64,000 nucleotides of DNA from DSSB01 sp046346845 (GTDB lineage Bacteria > UBA10199 > DSSB01). Where the stretch lies: assembly GCA_046346845.1 (NCBI GenBank), contig JAXMHH010000004.1, positions 1-64,000 on the forward strand. The letters are read 5' to 3'. The notes under the pieces are model-generated. The model saw only the letters and a list, made by a program, of their open reading frames with translations. It was not told where the DNA came from and made no database searches. Position 1 is the first letter of the stretch. Every line of letters begins with the position of its first letter. Shown here one piece after another: positions 6,653 to 15,188 of this stretch. Both the position numbers and the translations under genes were made by a program.

Positions 6653-9067
6653 ATGACCCCTGTCCGGCCTGGGCTCTCCGGAAACCGCAGCTTCGCTCCT
6701 TCCAGCTCCCGTGGGGAAGGAGACCAAGGTCTTTCCGCCGCCTTGTTGGCGCTGCGCTCTGCGGCGGGTCCCAGCCTTTCGGATCCCCTCTCCCGGGAAC
6801 TGCGCTCCCTTGCCGCAGAAGCCGACCCTCAACTCGCGGCCGAGGGCATCCTCAATTTGGCGGAGCGACTGGAACGCGCCGATTCTCCTATTGAACAACA
6901 GCTGGCATTGCGCCTGTACGACCTGGTGGCCACCTCACCTGGTCCCCAGGCGAGACCGGCACGGGAACGCCTGGCGGTATGGAACGGCAGCGGCCCCTTC
7001 GGCGCTCGGGCCGAGCTCCTCTTGCGTGGCTTCGCCCGGCAGGCGAGCGATCCCGCCCTGCTCTTGGGGATGGGAGTGGCCTCGGGGCTGTACTCTTTGA
7101 CGAGGACCGCGGTCTTGGCCCGGCTCTTGGCGGCGCCCGGTGCCACCTGGGCGACGCGCGGCTGGGGCGCGCGGGCCTTGGCGTCGGCGGCCGGCTTCGC
7201 GGTGGAGGCCCCGGGCTTCACCTTGGCCACCCGCCTGGGCAATGAGGTGCAGGGCAGGGGGCCCGCTTGGAACGGGGTCGAGTTCGGCAGGGAAATACTC
7301 TCTTCCTATGCGCTGCTGGGGGCGATGCGCCTGAGTCACCTCGGCGGCGGGGCCCTGGCCGCAGGGCTGCCGGGTCGGCTCTCTGCCGCTTGGTTTCGGC
7401 AGGGGGCGACCCTGGGCGGGATTTACTTGGGTCATGGCCTGGAGGTCGCGCTGGGCCTGCGTTCGCCACGGGCCCCCGGCCTGACCCTGATGGATTCTCT
7501 CGCCCTGCTACTGCAGTTCCATGTCGCTGGGCGGTTCAGCGGTGAATTTTTAGGGAGGCCCTTTGCCGGTCTCGAGGCGGCCTTGGAGGTACGGTCTCGC
7601 CTCGCCCCGGAGGTTGGAGGAAATGCCGGTAAAAATGGCACTGAGACGGGGTTGAGGTTCTTCTTTCCGAGAGACGCCGAACTTTCTCTGGCTCATGCCG
7701 CGCTGGGTACCGCGCCGCGCCCACGTCCCACGCCCGAGCCCCCGGCTCGGCCCCATGCGGTCTTCATGAACGCGCTGTCACCCGAAGGGGGCGGTGCCGC
7801 TCCGGACTCCCTCCTCGAGGCCCGCTTGGACCAATTGGTGCGTCCCGAGTTCAGCGACAAGGCCGTCTCGCCGCCGCCGCGCAACGGCAAGAACGGCCGG
7901 CGTCCGATCCGGCGCCTCGGCATCCTGACCAGCGGCGGCGACGGCCCCGGCGAGAACGCCGCCATCGAGGCCCTGGTGCGCGGCGCCATCGAGGTCCACG
8001 GCTGGCAGCCGGTGGGGATCTTCGACGGCTACCGCGGGCTCCTGCAGCCCGAGGGCCGGGTGCGGGATCTGAGCCTGGGCGACGTTCGGGGCGAGGCAGC
8101 GGTGCGCGCGGTCCTGCAGGCCCTCTACGGCGGCCGGATCCCCGCCGGCCTTGCGGCGGACCATGCCGATATCTCCACCCTGGGCGGCGACCTGCTGCGC
8201 AGCAGCCGGACCAATCCCGTCCAAGGCGACCCCGAGGCCCTGCGGGTCAAGCAGACCTTAAGCGAGCAGGGGATCGACGCCCTCGTGGTGCTCGGCGGCA
8301 ACGGCTCGATGCGGGCCGCGGAGGCCCTGCGGCGGGCCGGCGTCCCCATCGTCGGCATCCCGCAGAGCATCGACCTAGATGTTTGGGGGAGCGAGCATTC
8401 CATCGGCTTCCCCTCCGCGGTCGCCAAAGGAGCGGCCGAGCTGCACCATTTCCAAAACACCGCGCACAGCTGCGACCGTTGGTTCCTGGTGGAGATCATG
8501 GGGCAGCACTACGGGATGCTCACCCTCGCGGTGGGCCGCGAGTCCCGGGCGGCGGACTCCGTCTTCATCGAGGTGCCGCGGCGCTTGGACGAGGTGCGCG
8601 AGGTGATCGAGCGCGCCCGGCCGACGCGGGCGCACGGGGTGCTGCTCTTTTCGGAAGGCGTGAAATTCCGCGGCGAAGGGGTGTCGGTGATCGAGCCGCC
8701 GCGCGGCACCGATGTCCACGGGCGCCTGGTGGTGGAGACCGGCGACGTGGTGCGGTGGCTCCGCGCGCCCCTGGCCGAGATGGGCATCACGCACACCCGT
8801 CCCGAGTCGCTGGGTTACCTGCTGCGCGGCGCCGATCCGACGCCGCACGAGATCGGCTTGGCGCAGACGCTCTCCCTCGGGGCGCTGAGATTGGTCGAGA
8901 GCGGGCGCTTCGGGCGCATGGTGGGGACGGGGTTTGTTCCTGGTTCCAGCGAGCTGCGGCTGGTCTATCCGCGGCTCTCCCGGGTAGCCCGTCTGCAAAA
9001 GCCGGCGCCGGAGGAGTATTTCCGCTATGTCCGCGATCTGCTGGAGGGCCCGCGCGGAGCGGGCTAG
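6653..9067 (+). CDS. N-terminal shared module fused to phosphofructokinase-like domain
   Basis: 804 residues, with GGGAGG before ATG 6653. Residues about 58-300 are a helical, Gly/Ala-rich region with hydrophobic stretches, shared with the helicase at 27833-32068 and the histidine kinase at 47876-51286; the best block is GPFGARAELLLRGFARQ. A low-complexity linker follows. From about residue 415 the protein is a phosphofructokinase-family domain: GGDGPGENA (428-436), GGNGSM with Asn550, IPQSIDLD (Asp574 and Asp576), a MGQHYG segment and LGYLLRGADPTP. In active ATP enzymes the corresponding positions usually read GGDGS, TIDND and MGR, so Asp to Asn, Asn to Leu and Arg to Gln changes are visible. 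The likely substrate fold is kept but normal fructose-6-phosphate kinase activity is uncertain. It may be regulatory, PPi-dependent or act on another sugar phosphate. Confidence 0.85.
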   Translation: MTPVRPGLSGNRSFAPSSSRGEGDQGLSAALLALRSAAGPSLSDPLSRELRSLAAEADPQLAAEGILNLAERLERADSPIEQQLALRLYDLVATSPGPQARPARERLAVWNGSGPFGARAELLLRGFARQASDPALLLGMGVASGLYSLTRTAVLARLLAAPGATWATRGWGARALASAAGFAVEAPGFTLATRLGNEVQGRGPAWNGVEFGREILSSYALLGAMRLSHLGGGALAAGLPGRLSAAWFRQGATLGGIYLGHGLEVALGLRSPRAPGLTLMDSLALLLQFHVAGRFSGEFLGRPFAGLEAALEVRSRLAPEVGGNAGKNGTETGLRFFFPRDAELSLAHAALGTAPRPRPTPEPPARPHAVFMNALSPEGGGAAPDSLLEARLDQLVRPEFSDKAVSPPPRNGKNGRRPIRRLGILTSGGDGPGENAAIEALVRGAIEVHGWQPVGIFDGYRGLLQPEGRVRDLSLGDVRGEAAVRAVLQALYGGRIPAGLAADHADISTLGGDLLRSSRTNPVQGDPEALRVKQTLSEQGIDALVVLGGNGSMRAAEALRRAGVPIVGIPQSIDLDVWGSEHSIGFPSAVAKGAAELHHFQNTAHSCDRWFLVEIMGQHYGMLTLAVGRESRAADSVFIEVPRRLDEVREVIERARPTRAHGVLLFSEGVKFRGEGVSVIEPPRGTDVHGRLVVETGDVVRWLRAPLAEMGITHTRPESLGYLLRGADPTPHEIGLAQTLSLGALRLVESGRFGRMVGTGFVPGSSELRLVYPRLSRVARLQKPAPEEYFRYVRDLLEGPRGAG

Positions 9068-9720
9068 CCTCGCTTGCCCATGCGCAGGGCGAGGAAATCC
9101 TTCAGCGAGGCCGAAGCCGTCTTGAGATAGGGATTGTTCGCCTTCTCCTCACCCAAAGTAGACTGGGGTTTTTCCGCGTAGTTGTGCCCCGGCAAGAGGA
9201 TCGTGTCGTCCCGCATTCGCAGCAATTTTTGCGTCAAGGTGTAGTACATCTGCTCGGGATCGCCGCCGGGCAGGTCGCAGCGCCCGCAGCCCCGGATGAA
9301 AAGGGTGTCGCCGCTCACCAGGTGATTGCGGACCTGGAAGCATTGGCTGCCGGGCGTGTGCCCGGGGGTATGCAGGCATTGGACGACCACGTCGCCGAGC
9401 GCGATCTCCTGGCCGTGGTCGGTCTTCACCAGATGGCCGGCGGCCTCGGGGACGAATTCGGCGTCGTGCTTGTTCACATAAATGGGGATGTTTCTCGCCT
9501 CGAGCAGCTCCTCGATGCCGTTGGTATGGTCGCGGTGATGATGGCTGACGAGGGCCCCCACGATCTCCATGCCGTCCTGTTCGGCTTGACGCAGGATGGT
9601 GTCGACCTGCCAGGCGGGGTCGACCACCAGGGCTTTGCGGGTCTTGGGGTCGCCGATCAGATAGACAAAATTCTCCATCGGCCCCACTTCCATTTGACGC
9701 AGGTAGAATGGTTCTTGCAT
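9064..9720 (-). CDS. Metallo-beta-lactamase-fold hydrolase, glyoxalase II-like
   Basis: A 218-residue MBL-fold enzyme with the metal-binding motif HHHRDH (inside SHHHRDHTNG), a second His in HTPGHTPGS, the bridging Asp in SGDTLF and a final metal His in LLPGHNY. These are the ligands of hydroxyacylglutathione hydrolases and persulfide dioxygenase relatives, so a thioester or related hydrolysis in the cytoplasm is likely, but the substrate is not fixed. AGGAG lies just upstream of the ATG. The gene converges on the phosphofructokinase fusion and the two stop codons share the palindrome CTAG, overlapping by four bases. Confidence 0.88.
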   Translation of the reverse strand: MQEPFYLRQMEVGPMENFVYLIGDPKTRKALVVDPAWQVDTILRQAEQDGMEIVGALVSHHHRDHTNGIEELLEARNIPIYVNKHDAEFVPEAAGHLVKTDHGQEIALGDVVVQCLHTPGHTPGSQCFQVRNHLVSGDTLFIRGCGRCDLPGGDPEQMYYTLTQKLLRMRDDTILLPGHNYAEKPQSTLGEEKANNPYLKTASASLKDFLALRMGKRG

Positions 9721-9810
9721 GAAATCGCTCCTTGGCTTGTTTTTCCATTAGACTATCGATTGTGGTCCGTGGCAAGGGGTGCTAACCTTTTTGTTGGGGC
9801 TATCGTAAGC

Positions 9811-10608
9811 ATGAAACCGCGAAATTTTAAAACCCTGTCGCTGGAAGTGGACAAGCAGTTCGCCATCCTCAAGTTCAACCGTCCGGAGTACCGGAACGCC
9901 TACAGCGACGAGATGGGGCTCGAGCTGCTCGACGCCCTGCACGAATTGGCCGCGCCCGCGGTGCGTTCGGTGGTGTTGACGGGCGCGGGCAACGATTTTT
10001 CGATCGGCTTCGACCCGATCGCGATGAAAGAGCATATCGACGAGGCGCCGATGGTGTTCCGCAAGGCTACCGGCTACCTGCACCAGATCATCGCCGAGCT
10101 GCGCCGCCTGCCCAAGCCGGTGATCGGGGCGGTCAACGGCCCCGCGGCCGGCGCCGGCTTCAGCTTCGCCCTGGCCTGCGATTTCATCCTGGCCGCGGAG
10201 ACCGCGAGCTTCTCGAGCTCCTACATCAACATGGGGCTCAGCCCCGACGGGGGCCTCAGCTATTTTTTGACGCGCCTGGTGGGGCCGCAGAAATGCGCCG
10301 AGCTGGTGATGACCGGCAAGACCATCAGCGCCCGCAAGGCCCTCGACTTGGGCGTGATCAGCGGCGTGGTGCCGCCCGACAAGCTGGTGGAAGAGGCGAG
10401 CAGCCTGGCGGTCTATTTCGCCAACGGACCGACCCTGGCCTTGGGCCGCGCCAAGCGCCTGATCGACACCGCCCTCAGCCACTCGCTGGAGGAGCAACTT
10501 GAGGAAGAGCGCCAGTCGATAATAGAAGTGTCGACCAGCAACGATTTTAAAGAGGGTCTGCGTGCCTTCGTCGACAAGAAGGCCAAACCCAACTTCGGAG
10601 GCCATTGA
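9811..10608 (+). CDS. Enoyl-CoA hydratase/isomerase family protein
   Basis: A 265-residue crotonase-fold protein. Typical elements are ILKFNRPEYRNAY near the N-terminus, the oxyanion segment around FSIGFDP, GPAAGAGFSFALACD in the CoA-binding helix, and SPDGGLSYFLTRLVG. The second acidic position has Asp in SPDGG, as in PaaG-like isomerases, rather than the Glu of classic hydratases, so isomerase or hydratase activity on an acyl-CoA cannot be decided. I chose ATG 9811 because the crotonase homology begins within a few residues. The next two genes follow closely on the same strand, so it may head an operon ending with mqnD. Confidence 0.88.
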   Translation: MKPRNFKTLSLEVDKQFAILKFNRPEYRNAYSDEMGLELLDALHELAAPAVRSVVLTGAGNDFSIGFDPIAMKEHIDEAPMVFRKATGYLHQIIAELRRLPKPVIGAVNGPAAGAGFSFALACDFILAAETASFSSSYINMGLSPDGGLSYFLTRLVGPQKCAELVMTGKTISARKALDLGVISGVVPPDKLVEEASSLAVYFANGPTLALGRAKRLIDTALSHSLEEQLEEERQSIIEVSTSNDFKEGLRAFVDKKAKPNFGGH

Positions 10609-10615
10609 TTTCGCC

Positions 10616-11143
10616 ATGGGTACGGCAAGGTCCGAAAAGGTCATTCCATTGCGCTCGCGGGGGGCCCGCCGCCAAAAGGGCGGCGCCGGTGCGGCCGCGC
10701 ACCTGCACGAGCTGGAGGCCTACGACTACACCCTCGACCTCCTGATGGAAGATTTCGGCAAGAAGCACCAAAAAGAGAACTGCGTGCTCTGCGAGCCCAT
10801 GAAGACCGTCGGACTGCACCGCGACGCCGTCATGGTCGACTTGGCTGAAACTTTGTTCCTGGCCTTTTTCCCCAGCTTCGAGGGCTATGTCCTCGAGGTT
10901 CGGGACGGCCTGATGCAGGGTCTGCTCGACCGTCGGGAGCGGGGCCCTTACGAGTCCTGGCAGGACAAGCTCAAAGACCTGCTGCGCCGCCAAGTGCTGA
11001 ACGACCTGGGAGATTTCCTCACCGATATCCAAAAGCACCTGCTCAAATTCGCCGGCGTCGAGCTCGAAGCCGAGCGCCGCGAGGCCGTACTGGCCGAGGC
11101 CATGGCGCGCCTGGAGCGCGATTGGCTGTGGAAAGCCCGTTGA
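10616..11143 (+). CDS. Conserved-looking hypothetical protein
   Basis: 175 residues starting from ATG 10616, seven bases after the enoyl-CoA hydratase stop. The N-terminal 30 residues are basic and Gly/Ala-rich; the rest is mostly helical and charged, with a CVLC pair near residue 62 and no signal peptide or membrane helix. The ribosome-binding site is poor (GGAGG lies 14 bases upstream, inside the preceding gene), which fits translational coupling. I do not recognise a family. Being between an acyl-CoA enzyme and mqnD says little about its role. Confidence 0.65.
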   Translation: MGTARSEKVIPLRSRGARRQKGGAGAAAHLHELEAYDYTLDLLMEDFGKKHQKENCVLCEPMKTVGLHRDAVMVDLAETLFLAFFPSFEGYVLEVRDGLMQGLLDRRERGPYESWQDKLKDLLRRQVLNDLGDFLTDIQKHLLKFAGVELEAERREAVLAEAMARLERDWLWKAR

Positions 11144-11175
11144 CTTTGGCGGCGGGGCCGGTTTAGGCCCCTGGC

Positions 11176-12021
11176 ATGCAGAAAACGCCCATCATCGTCG
11201 CCCATAGCCCCGACAGCGACGACGCCTTCATGTTCTACGCCCTCGCCAAGGATAAGATCGACACCGGCGAGTTCCGCTTCGACCACGTCCTGTCCGACAT
11301 TCAAACGCTCAACCAAAAGGCCATGGAGGGCGTCTACGAGGTCTCGGCGATCTCCTTCCACGCCTTCCCTCAGGTCGCCTCGCGCTATGCCCTGCTGCCT
11401 TCGGGGAGCTCGATGGGCGACCGCTACGGCCCCATGGTGATCGCGCGGGAGCCCTACGCCCCCTCGGTCTTGAGGCAAAAAAAAGTGGCCGTTCCCGGCC
11501 TGCTGACCACGGCCTTCCTCGCGCTGCGCCTCTACGAGCCGAATATCGATTACGTCGTGATGCCCTTCAACGAGATCCTGCCGGCCGTCGCCGCGGGCAA
11601 GGTCGATTTGGGTTTGATCATCCACGAGGGCCAGCTGACCTACCAGCAGAGCGGCCTACATAAAATCGTCGACCTGGGCGAGTGGTGGTTCGAGAAGACC
11701 GGAGGCCTGCCGCTCCCGCTGGGCGGCAACGTCGTCCGCAAGGACCTCGGCGCCGAGAATTGCCGCAAGATCAGCGATATCCTGAAACGGGCCATCCAGT
11801 ATTCGCTCGACCACCGTCCCGAGGCCCTCGAATACGCCCTCAGCTTCGCCCGCGGCATGGACCCCAAGACCGCCGACCGCTTCGTCGGGATGTACGTGAA
11901 CGACTTGACCGTGGATTACGGGGAGCGGGGCAGGGCGGCCCTGCGGCGCTTGTTCGAAGAGGCGACCGCGAAGCGCTTGATCCCCGAGATGCCTCCCCTG
12001 GAGTTCGTCGGCGACGCCTGA
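11176..12021 (+). CDS. mqnD: Futalosine-pathway menaquinone synthesis protein MqnD-like
   Basis: A 281-residue protein of the MqnA/MqnD periplasmic-binding-protein-like fold. Distinctive segments are HSPDSDDAFMFYAL at the N-terminus, SAISFHAFP in the middle, IIHEGQLTY and GLPLPLGGNVV. MqnD converts cyclic dehypoxanthine futalosine to 1,4-dihydroxy-6-naphthoate, a late step of menaquinone synthesis independent of the Men pathway. The presence of mqnE at 45262 in the same window supports use of that pathway. It is the last gene of a short three-gene run. MqnA is a related alternative, but the SPDSDDAF start fits MqnD better. Confidence 0.85.
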   Translation: MQKTPIIVAHSPDSDDAFMFYALAKDKIDTGEFRFDHVLSDIQTLNQKAMEGVYEVSAISFHAFPQVASRYALLPSGSSMGDRYGPMVIAREPYAPSVLRQKKVAVPGLLTTAFLALRLYEPNIDYVVMPFNEILPAVAAGKVDLGLIIHEGQLTYQQSGLHKIVDLGEWWFEKTGGLPLPLGGNVVRKDLGAENCRKISDILKRAIQYSLDHRPEALEYALSFARGMDPKTADRFVGMYVNDLTVDYGERGRAALRRLFEEATAKRLIPEMPPLEFVGDA

Positions 12022-12064
12022 TCGTCTTCCTTTAGCCGGGGCCCTTGAGCGCCGTGTTTCTTTT

Positions 12065-13051
12065 CTAATCGTGTTCTTTTAGCCAATCCACAATATGCGG
12101 ATAGACCTCTTTGGGCGCGTTCTTCCCCAACACCAGATCGATGTGCCCGTAGTCCTGGGCGTGGCCGCGGGACTTGCCGAAGACCATCAGGGACTTCTTC
12201 TCGCTGGGCAGGCGCCGGAAGGCCAGACGGATGTCGGCCAGGGGGGTGAAGGTGTCCACCGAGCCCGCCATCATCAGGACGGGCATGGTCACCTCCGTCA
12301 GGCTTTTCATGTAATCGTGCTTGCGATCCTTGCTGCCGAAATAGTTGTGGTTCAGCCAGTCGTGGATCTGCAGGATGAGGCTGGTCGGGACGCTCTCCAC
12401 CGCATGTTGCATGATGGTCACGAGGATCTCGCGCGACATGTTTTCCTTGGAAAATAGCGCGTTGTCTTGGATCCCCATCAGCAGGTCGACGAAGCGCGTC
12501 GCCATCTTGGAGAGGGTTTTGTAAGGCAGGCGGGGAAATAGCTTGATGATCCGGTCGAAGCGATGGGTGATCTTAAAATAACCGGGGCGGGAGGCGGTGG
12601 TGACCGGGGTCGCGATGGTGGTCAGGCTGCGGATGACCTTTTTTTGCCGGTAAAAATGCGAGAAGGGGAAGGCCAGCAGGCCCCCGAGGCTGTGGCCGAT
12701 CCAATGGAATCTTTTCGCGCCCGTCAGCTGCAACAGGGTGTCGACGGCGCTGGGCAGGTCCTGGAAGACGAAATCGTCAAAGTACCACTTGTAGGGCTTG
12801 AAGGTGCCCTTCTTGCTCAGCCCGGAACCGCGCAGGTCGACGATCCAGCAGTCGAAGCCGTGTCCGCTCAGGTAGCGCGCCAGGCTCAGGTCTTTGATCG
12901 GGAAATCCATGTTGCGGTAATTGCTCGCGAGGCCATGGACTAGCAGGACGGGATGGCGCGCCTTTTTGCCGGCGTGGTGGTGCAGGGCGATCTTCCACCC
13001 ATCGGGGGTGCGCGCGTAGTGGACTTCGGGCTGATGCGAATGCTTGCTCAT
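12065..13051 (-). CDS. Alpha/beta hydrolase, lipase or esterase-like
   Basis: 328 residues with a standard alpha/beta hydrolase layout: LLVHGLASN (oxyanion loop), DLRGSGLS, nucleophile elbow GHSLGG, acid loop AGSVDTFTP and the catalytic His in YGHIDLVLG. No signal peptide is seen, so it is probably cytoplasmic. The build is close to PHA synthase-like and acylglycerol lipase proteins, but no substrate can be inferred. It stands alone on the minus strand; the 206 bases upstream, shared with the ferredoxin gene, show no structure I can name. Confidence 0.83.
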   Translation of the reverse strand: MSKHSHQPEVHYARTPDGWKIALHHHAGKKARHPVLLVHGLASNYRNMDFPIKDLSLARYLSGHGFDCWIVDLRGSGLSKKGTFKPYKWYFDDFVFQDLPSAVDTLLQLTGAKRFHWIGHSLGGLLAFPFSHFYRQKKVIRSLTTIATPVTTASRPGYFKITHRFDRIIKLFPRLPYKTLSKMATRFVDLLMGIQDNALFSKENMSREILVTIMQHAVESVPTSLILQIHDWLNHNYFGSKDRKHDYMKSLTEVTMPVLMMAGSVDTFTPLADIRLAFRRLPSEKKSLMVFGKSRGHAQDYGHIDLVLGKNAPKEVYPHIVDWLKEHD

Positions 13052-13257
13052 GCGGTGTTTTCAAAAACCGGCCGTCCCTCGGACCTAACCTTAAATTTTG
13101 CCATAAATTTAGGAGCAGGGCCAGGAGATTGCTGGCCCGGCAAGTGGCCGGGGAGGGGCCTGGGCAGGGCCTCCGCGGGCGGCTATTTCGGCTAACTTTG
13201 CGATTGTGTTAATTTTTTGATTCGTGCTAGTAGCGTAAAAAAGGAGCCTTTTGTCCC

Positions 13258-13491
13258 ATGGCCGATAAAAACGACAAACTTGCCAACCAACCCGAAGGGA
13301 AATTCTACGTCGACAGCCAGTGCATCGACTGCAATCTTTGCCGTGAGACCGCCCCCGATAATTTCAAGCGGGACGATGACAACGGTTACTCCTACGTCTA
13401 CAAACAGCCCTCCAGTCCCGAAGAAGACAAGCTCTGCCAGGAGGCCCTCGAGGCCTGCCCGGTCGAGGCCATCGGCAACGACGGGCCCTGA
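13258..13491 (+). CDS. Single-cluster [4Fe-4S] ferredoxin
   Basis: A 77-residue protein with three Cys in CIDCNLC and a fourth in EACPVEAIG, the arrangement of a one-cluster ferredoxin. The Cys layout and the segment APDNFKRDDDNGYSYV resemble Thermotoga- and delta-proteobacteria-type small ferredoxins. It carries low-potential electrons in the cytoplasm. AAGGAG is 11 bases before the ATG. Its redox partner is not shown by its neighbours. Confidence 0.92.
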   Translation: MADKNDKLANQPEGKFYVDSQCIDCNLCRETAPDNFKRDDDNGYSYVYKQPSSPEEDKLCQEALEACPVEAIGNDGP

Positions 13492-13499
13492 GCCGGCCC

Positions 13500-13934
13500 T
13501 TATTTCACCGCTTCGTTCAGCACCAATTTGAGGTCTTTGCTGCCCACGGGGAAGCCTTTGGGATCAGCCTTCGCCAAGATGTCGCCGGGCGCGGGGGGAT
13601 TGGCGTTGCCGTCTTTATCCAGCCTTGCCGAGACCATGAGATTTCCGGATAATTCGGTCCCCTGGATCATCGCGTCCTCTTCCCCGAGGGAAAAAGAGAC
13701 GGGGTATTGAAAGGGTGGAAACAGCTTTTTCACGGCGACGATCTGGCCCTGGGAATTCCGGGCGATGACGAAGAGGACGGCCAGGGGATCGGCCTGGGCC
13801 TTGACGGACTCGGCCAGGTCGATGGTGCCGGCGATCAGCGGTGCCTTGGCCGGGGCGGGGCCGGTCTCCGCCGGTTTGGGGGATGGGGTGGAACAGGCAA
13901 TCAATAAGGACAAGAGCAATAGGGCGCGTCGCAT
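13500..13934 (-). CDS. Lipoprotein with CcmI C-terminal-like domain
   Basis: A 144-residue lipoprotein: basic start, hydrophobic core, lipobox LIAC followed by a Ser/Pro linker. The mature part resembles the C-terminal domain of the cytochrome c assembly protein CcmI/CycH, with the order DPLAVLFVIAR, VAVKKLFPPFQ, GEEDAMIQGTELSG and PAPGDILA. In CcmI this domain handles apocytochrome; here it occurs alone, without the TPR part or other ccm genes nearby. Its start codon is only 14 bases from that of the divergent queG gene, so their promoters must overlap the coding ends. Confidence 0.8.
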   Translation of the reverse strand: MRRALLLLSLLIACSTPSPKPAETGPAPAKAPLIAGTIDLAESVKAQADPLAVLFVIARNSQGQIVAVKKLFPPFQYPVSFSLGEEDAMIQGTELSGNLMVSARLDKDGNANPPAPGDILAKADPKGFPVGSKDLKLVLNEAVK

Positions 13935-13948
13935 GCCGTCTTTCTAAA

Positions 13949-15067
13949 ATGAATATCCCGTCCTTACAACAAGAAGTTCGCGAGGAACTGAGCCGGCTTG
14001 GTTTCACGGCCTTGCGCTTCGCGGCTCCGCCCCTGGGAGAGGCCCGGCAGCGCTTCTCCGCCTGGCTGGAGCGGGGCTTCCAAGGCGAGATGGCTTATTT
14101 GGCGCGCCGGCGCGAGGAGCGCCTCGAGCCCTCGCGCCTGCTTCAGGATTTGCGGTCGGTGTTGGTCCTGGGGCATCCCTACGATTGCGGCTTGCCCAAT
14201 ACGGAGCGGCCCGCGGAGGCGAACCTCTCGCGCTACGCCTGGGGCGAGGACTATCACGAGGTCTTGGGCGAAAAACTGGAACGCTTCGCCGCCTGGCTGC
14301 GGGGGCGCCGACCCGGCGTTATGGTTTATTCCAGCGTCGATGCCGCGCCGGTCTTGGAGAAGGCCTGGGCCCAACAGGCCGGCCTGGGTTGGCTGGGCAA
14401 GCACACCAACATGATCCAGGCCGAGCAAGGATCCTATTTTTTTTTGGCGGTGCTGTTCACCGATCTGGAATTCACCCCCGACGCCCCCGAGTCGGACCGC
14501 TGCGGCACCTGCACCCGTTGCATCGAGGTTTGCCCGACCCGCGCCATCGTGGCGCCCTACCAATTGGACGCGCGGCTCTGCATCTCTTACCTCACCATCG
14601 AGCTGAAGGGGCCGATCCCTCGCGAGCTTCGGCCGCTGATCGGCAACCGCGTGTTCGGCTGCGACGATTGCCAAGAGGTCTGCCCTTGGAATCGCTTCAG
14701 CCGGCCGACGGAGGAAGGGCGATTTTTTCCGCGCGAGGGAGTGCGAAATCAGCCCCTGGTATCCTTCCTCGAATTGGACGAACCTGGTTTTAAGAAAAAA
14801 TTCTCCGGCTCGGCGATCCTGCGCGCCAAAAGGCGCGGCTTCTTGCGCAACGTCTGCGTCGCGATCGGCAACAGCGGCAGGCCCGAACTAGGCGAGGCCC
14901 TGCTGCCCTTGCTGGAGGATCCCGAGCCTCTGGTTAGGGGGCATGCCGTCTGGGCCCTGGCTCGACTGTGTGAGGATAGGGCACGCGAGGCACTGCTAGC
15001 CCTGAGGAAAAGCGAAGGGGATCCCTTCGTCCTGGAAGAATTGAGGGTCGCGAATATCGGGGAATAA
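13949..15067 (+). CDS. queG: Epoxyqueuosine reductase QueG
   Basis: 372 residues. QueG reduces epoxyqueuosine to queuosine in tRNA using cobalamin and two [4Fe-4S] clusters. The two ferredoxin-like Cys sets are visible: CGTCTRCIEVCP and CDDCQEVCPWN. Upstream segments such as GEMAYLARR and GWLGKHTNMI belong to the family core. The last 60 residues form a HEAT-like pair around PLVRGHAVWALARL, usual for QueG. I start at ATG 13949 because the family homology begins there; upstream in-frame codons lie inside the divergent lipoprotein gene. No other queuosine gene is in the window. Confidence 0.95.
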   Translation: MNIPSLQQEVREELSRLGFTALRFAAPPLGEARQRFSAWLERGFQGEMAYLARRREERLEPSRLLQDLRSVLVLGHPYDCGLPNTERPAEANLSRYAWGEDYHEVLGEKLERFAAWLRGRRPGVMVYSSVDAAPVLEKAWAQQAGLGWLGKHTNMIQAEQGSYFFLAVLFTDLEFTPDAPESDRCGTCTRCIEVCPTRAIVAPYQLDARLCISYLTIELKGPIPRELRPLIGNRVFGCDDCQEVCPWNRFSRPTEEGRFFPREGVRNQPLVSFLELDEPGFKKKFSGSAILRAKRRGFLRNVCVAIGNSGRPELGEALLPLLEDPEPLVRGHAVWALARLCEDRAREALLALRKSEGDPFVLEELRVANIGE

Positions 15068-15188
15068 GCAGGCCCCCGGTTTTGCAAAATTTTCAAATCC
15101 CTCTCCGTTAATTTTTTAACTAATTGAAATTAAATAGGATTTATTTTGGCCCCTGGATTGCAATTATCAAGCTCCAGGAGGTCGTTTT

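Noticed and set aside
8383..9810. Long plus-strand extension upstream of the enoyl-CoA hydratase-like gene
   Set aside because: It runs through the end of the phosphofructokinase fusion and opposite the MBL gene; the crotonase homology begins only at ATG 9811.
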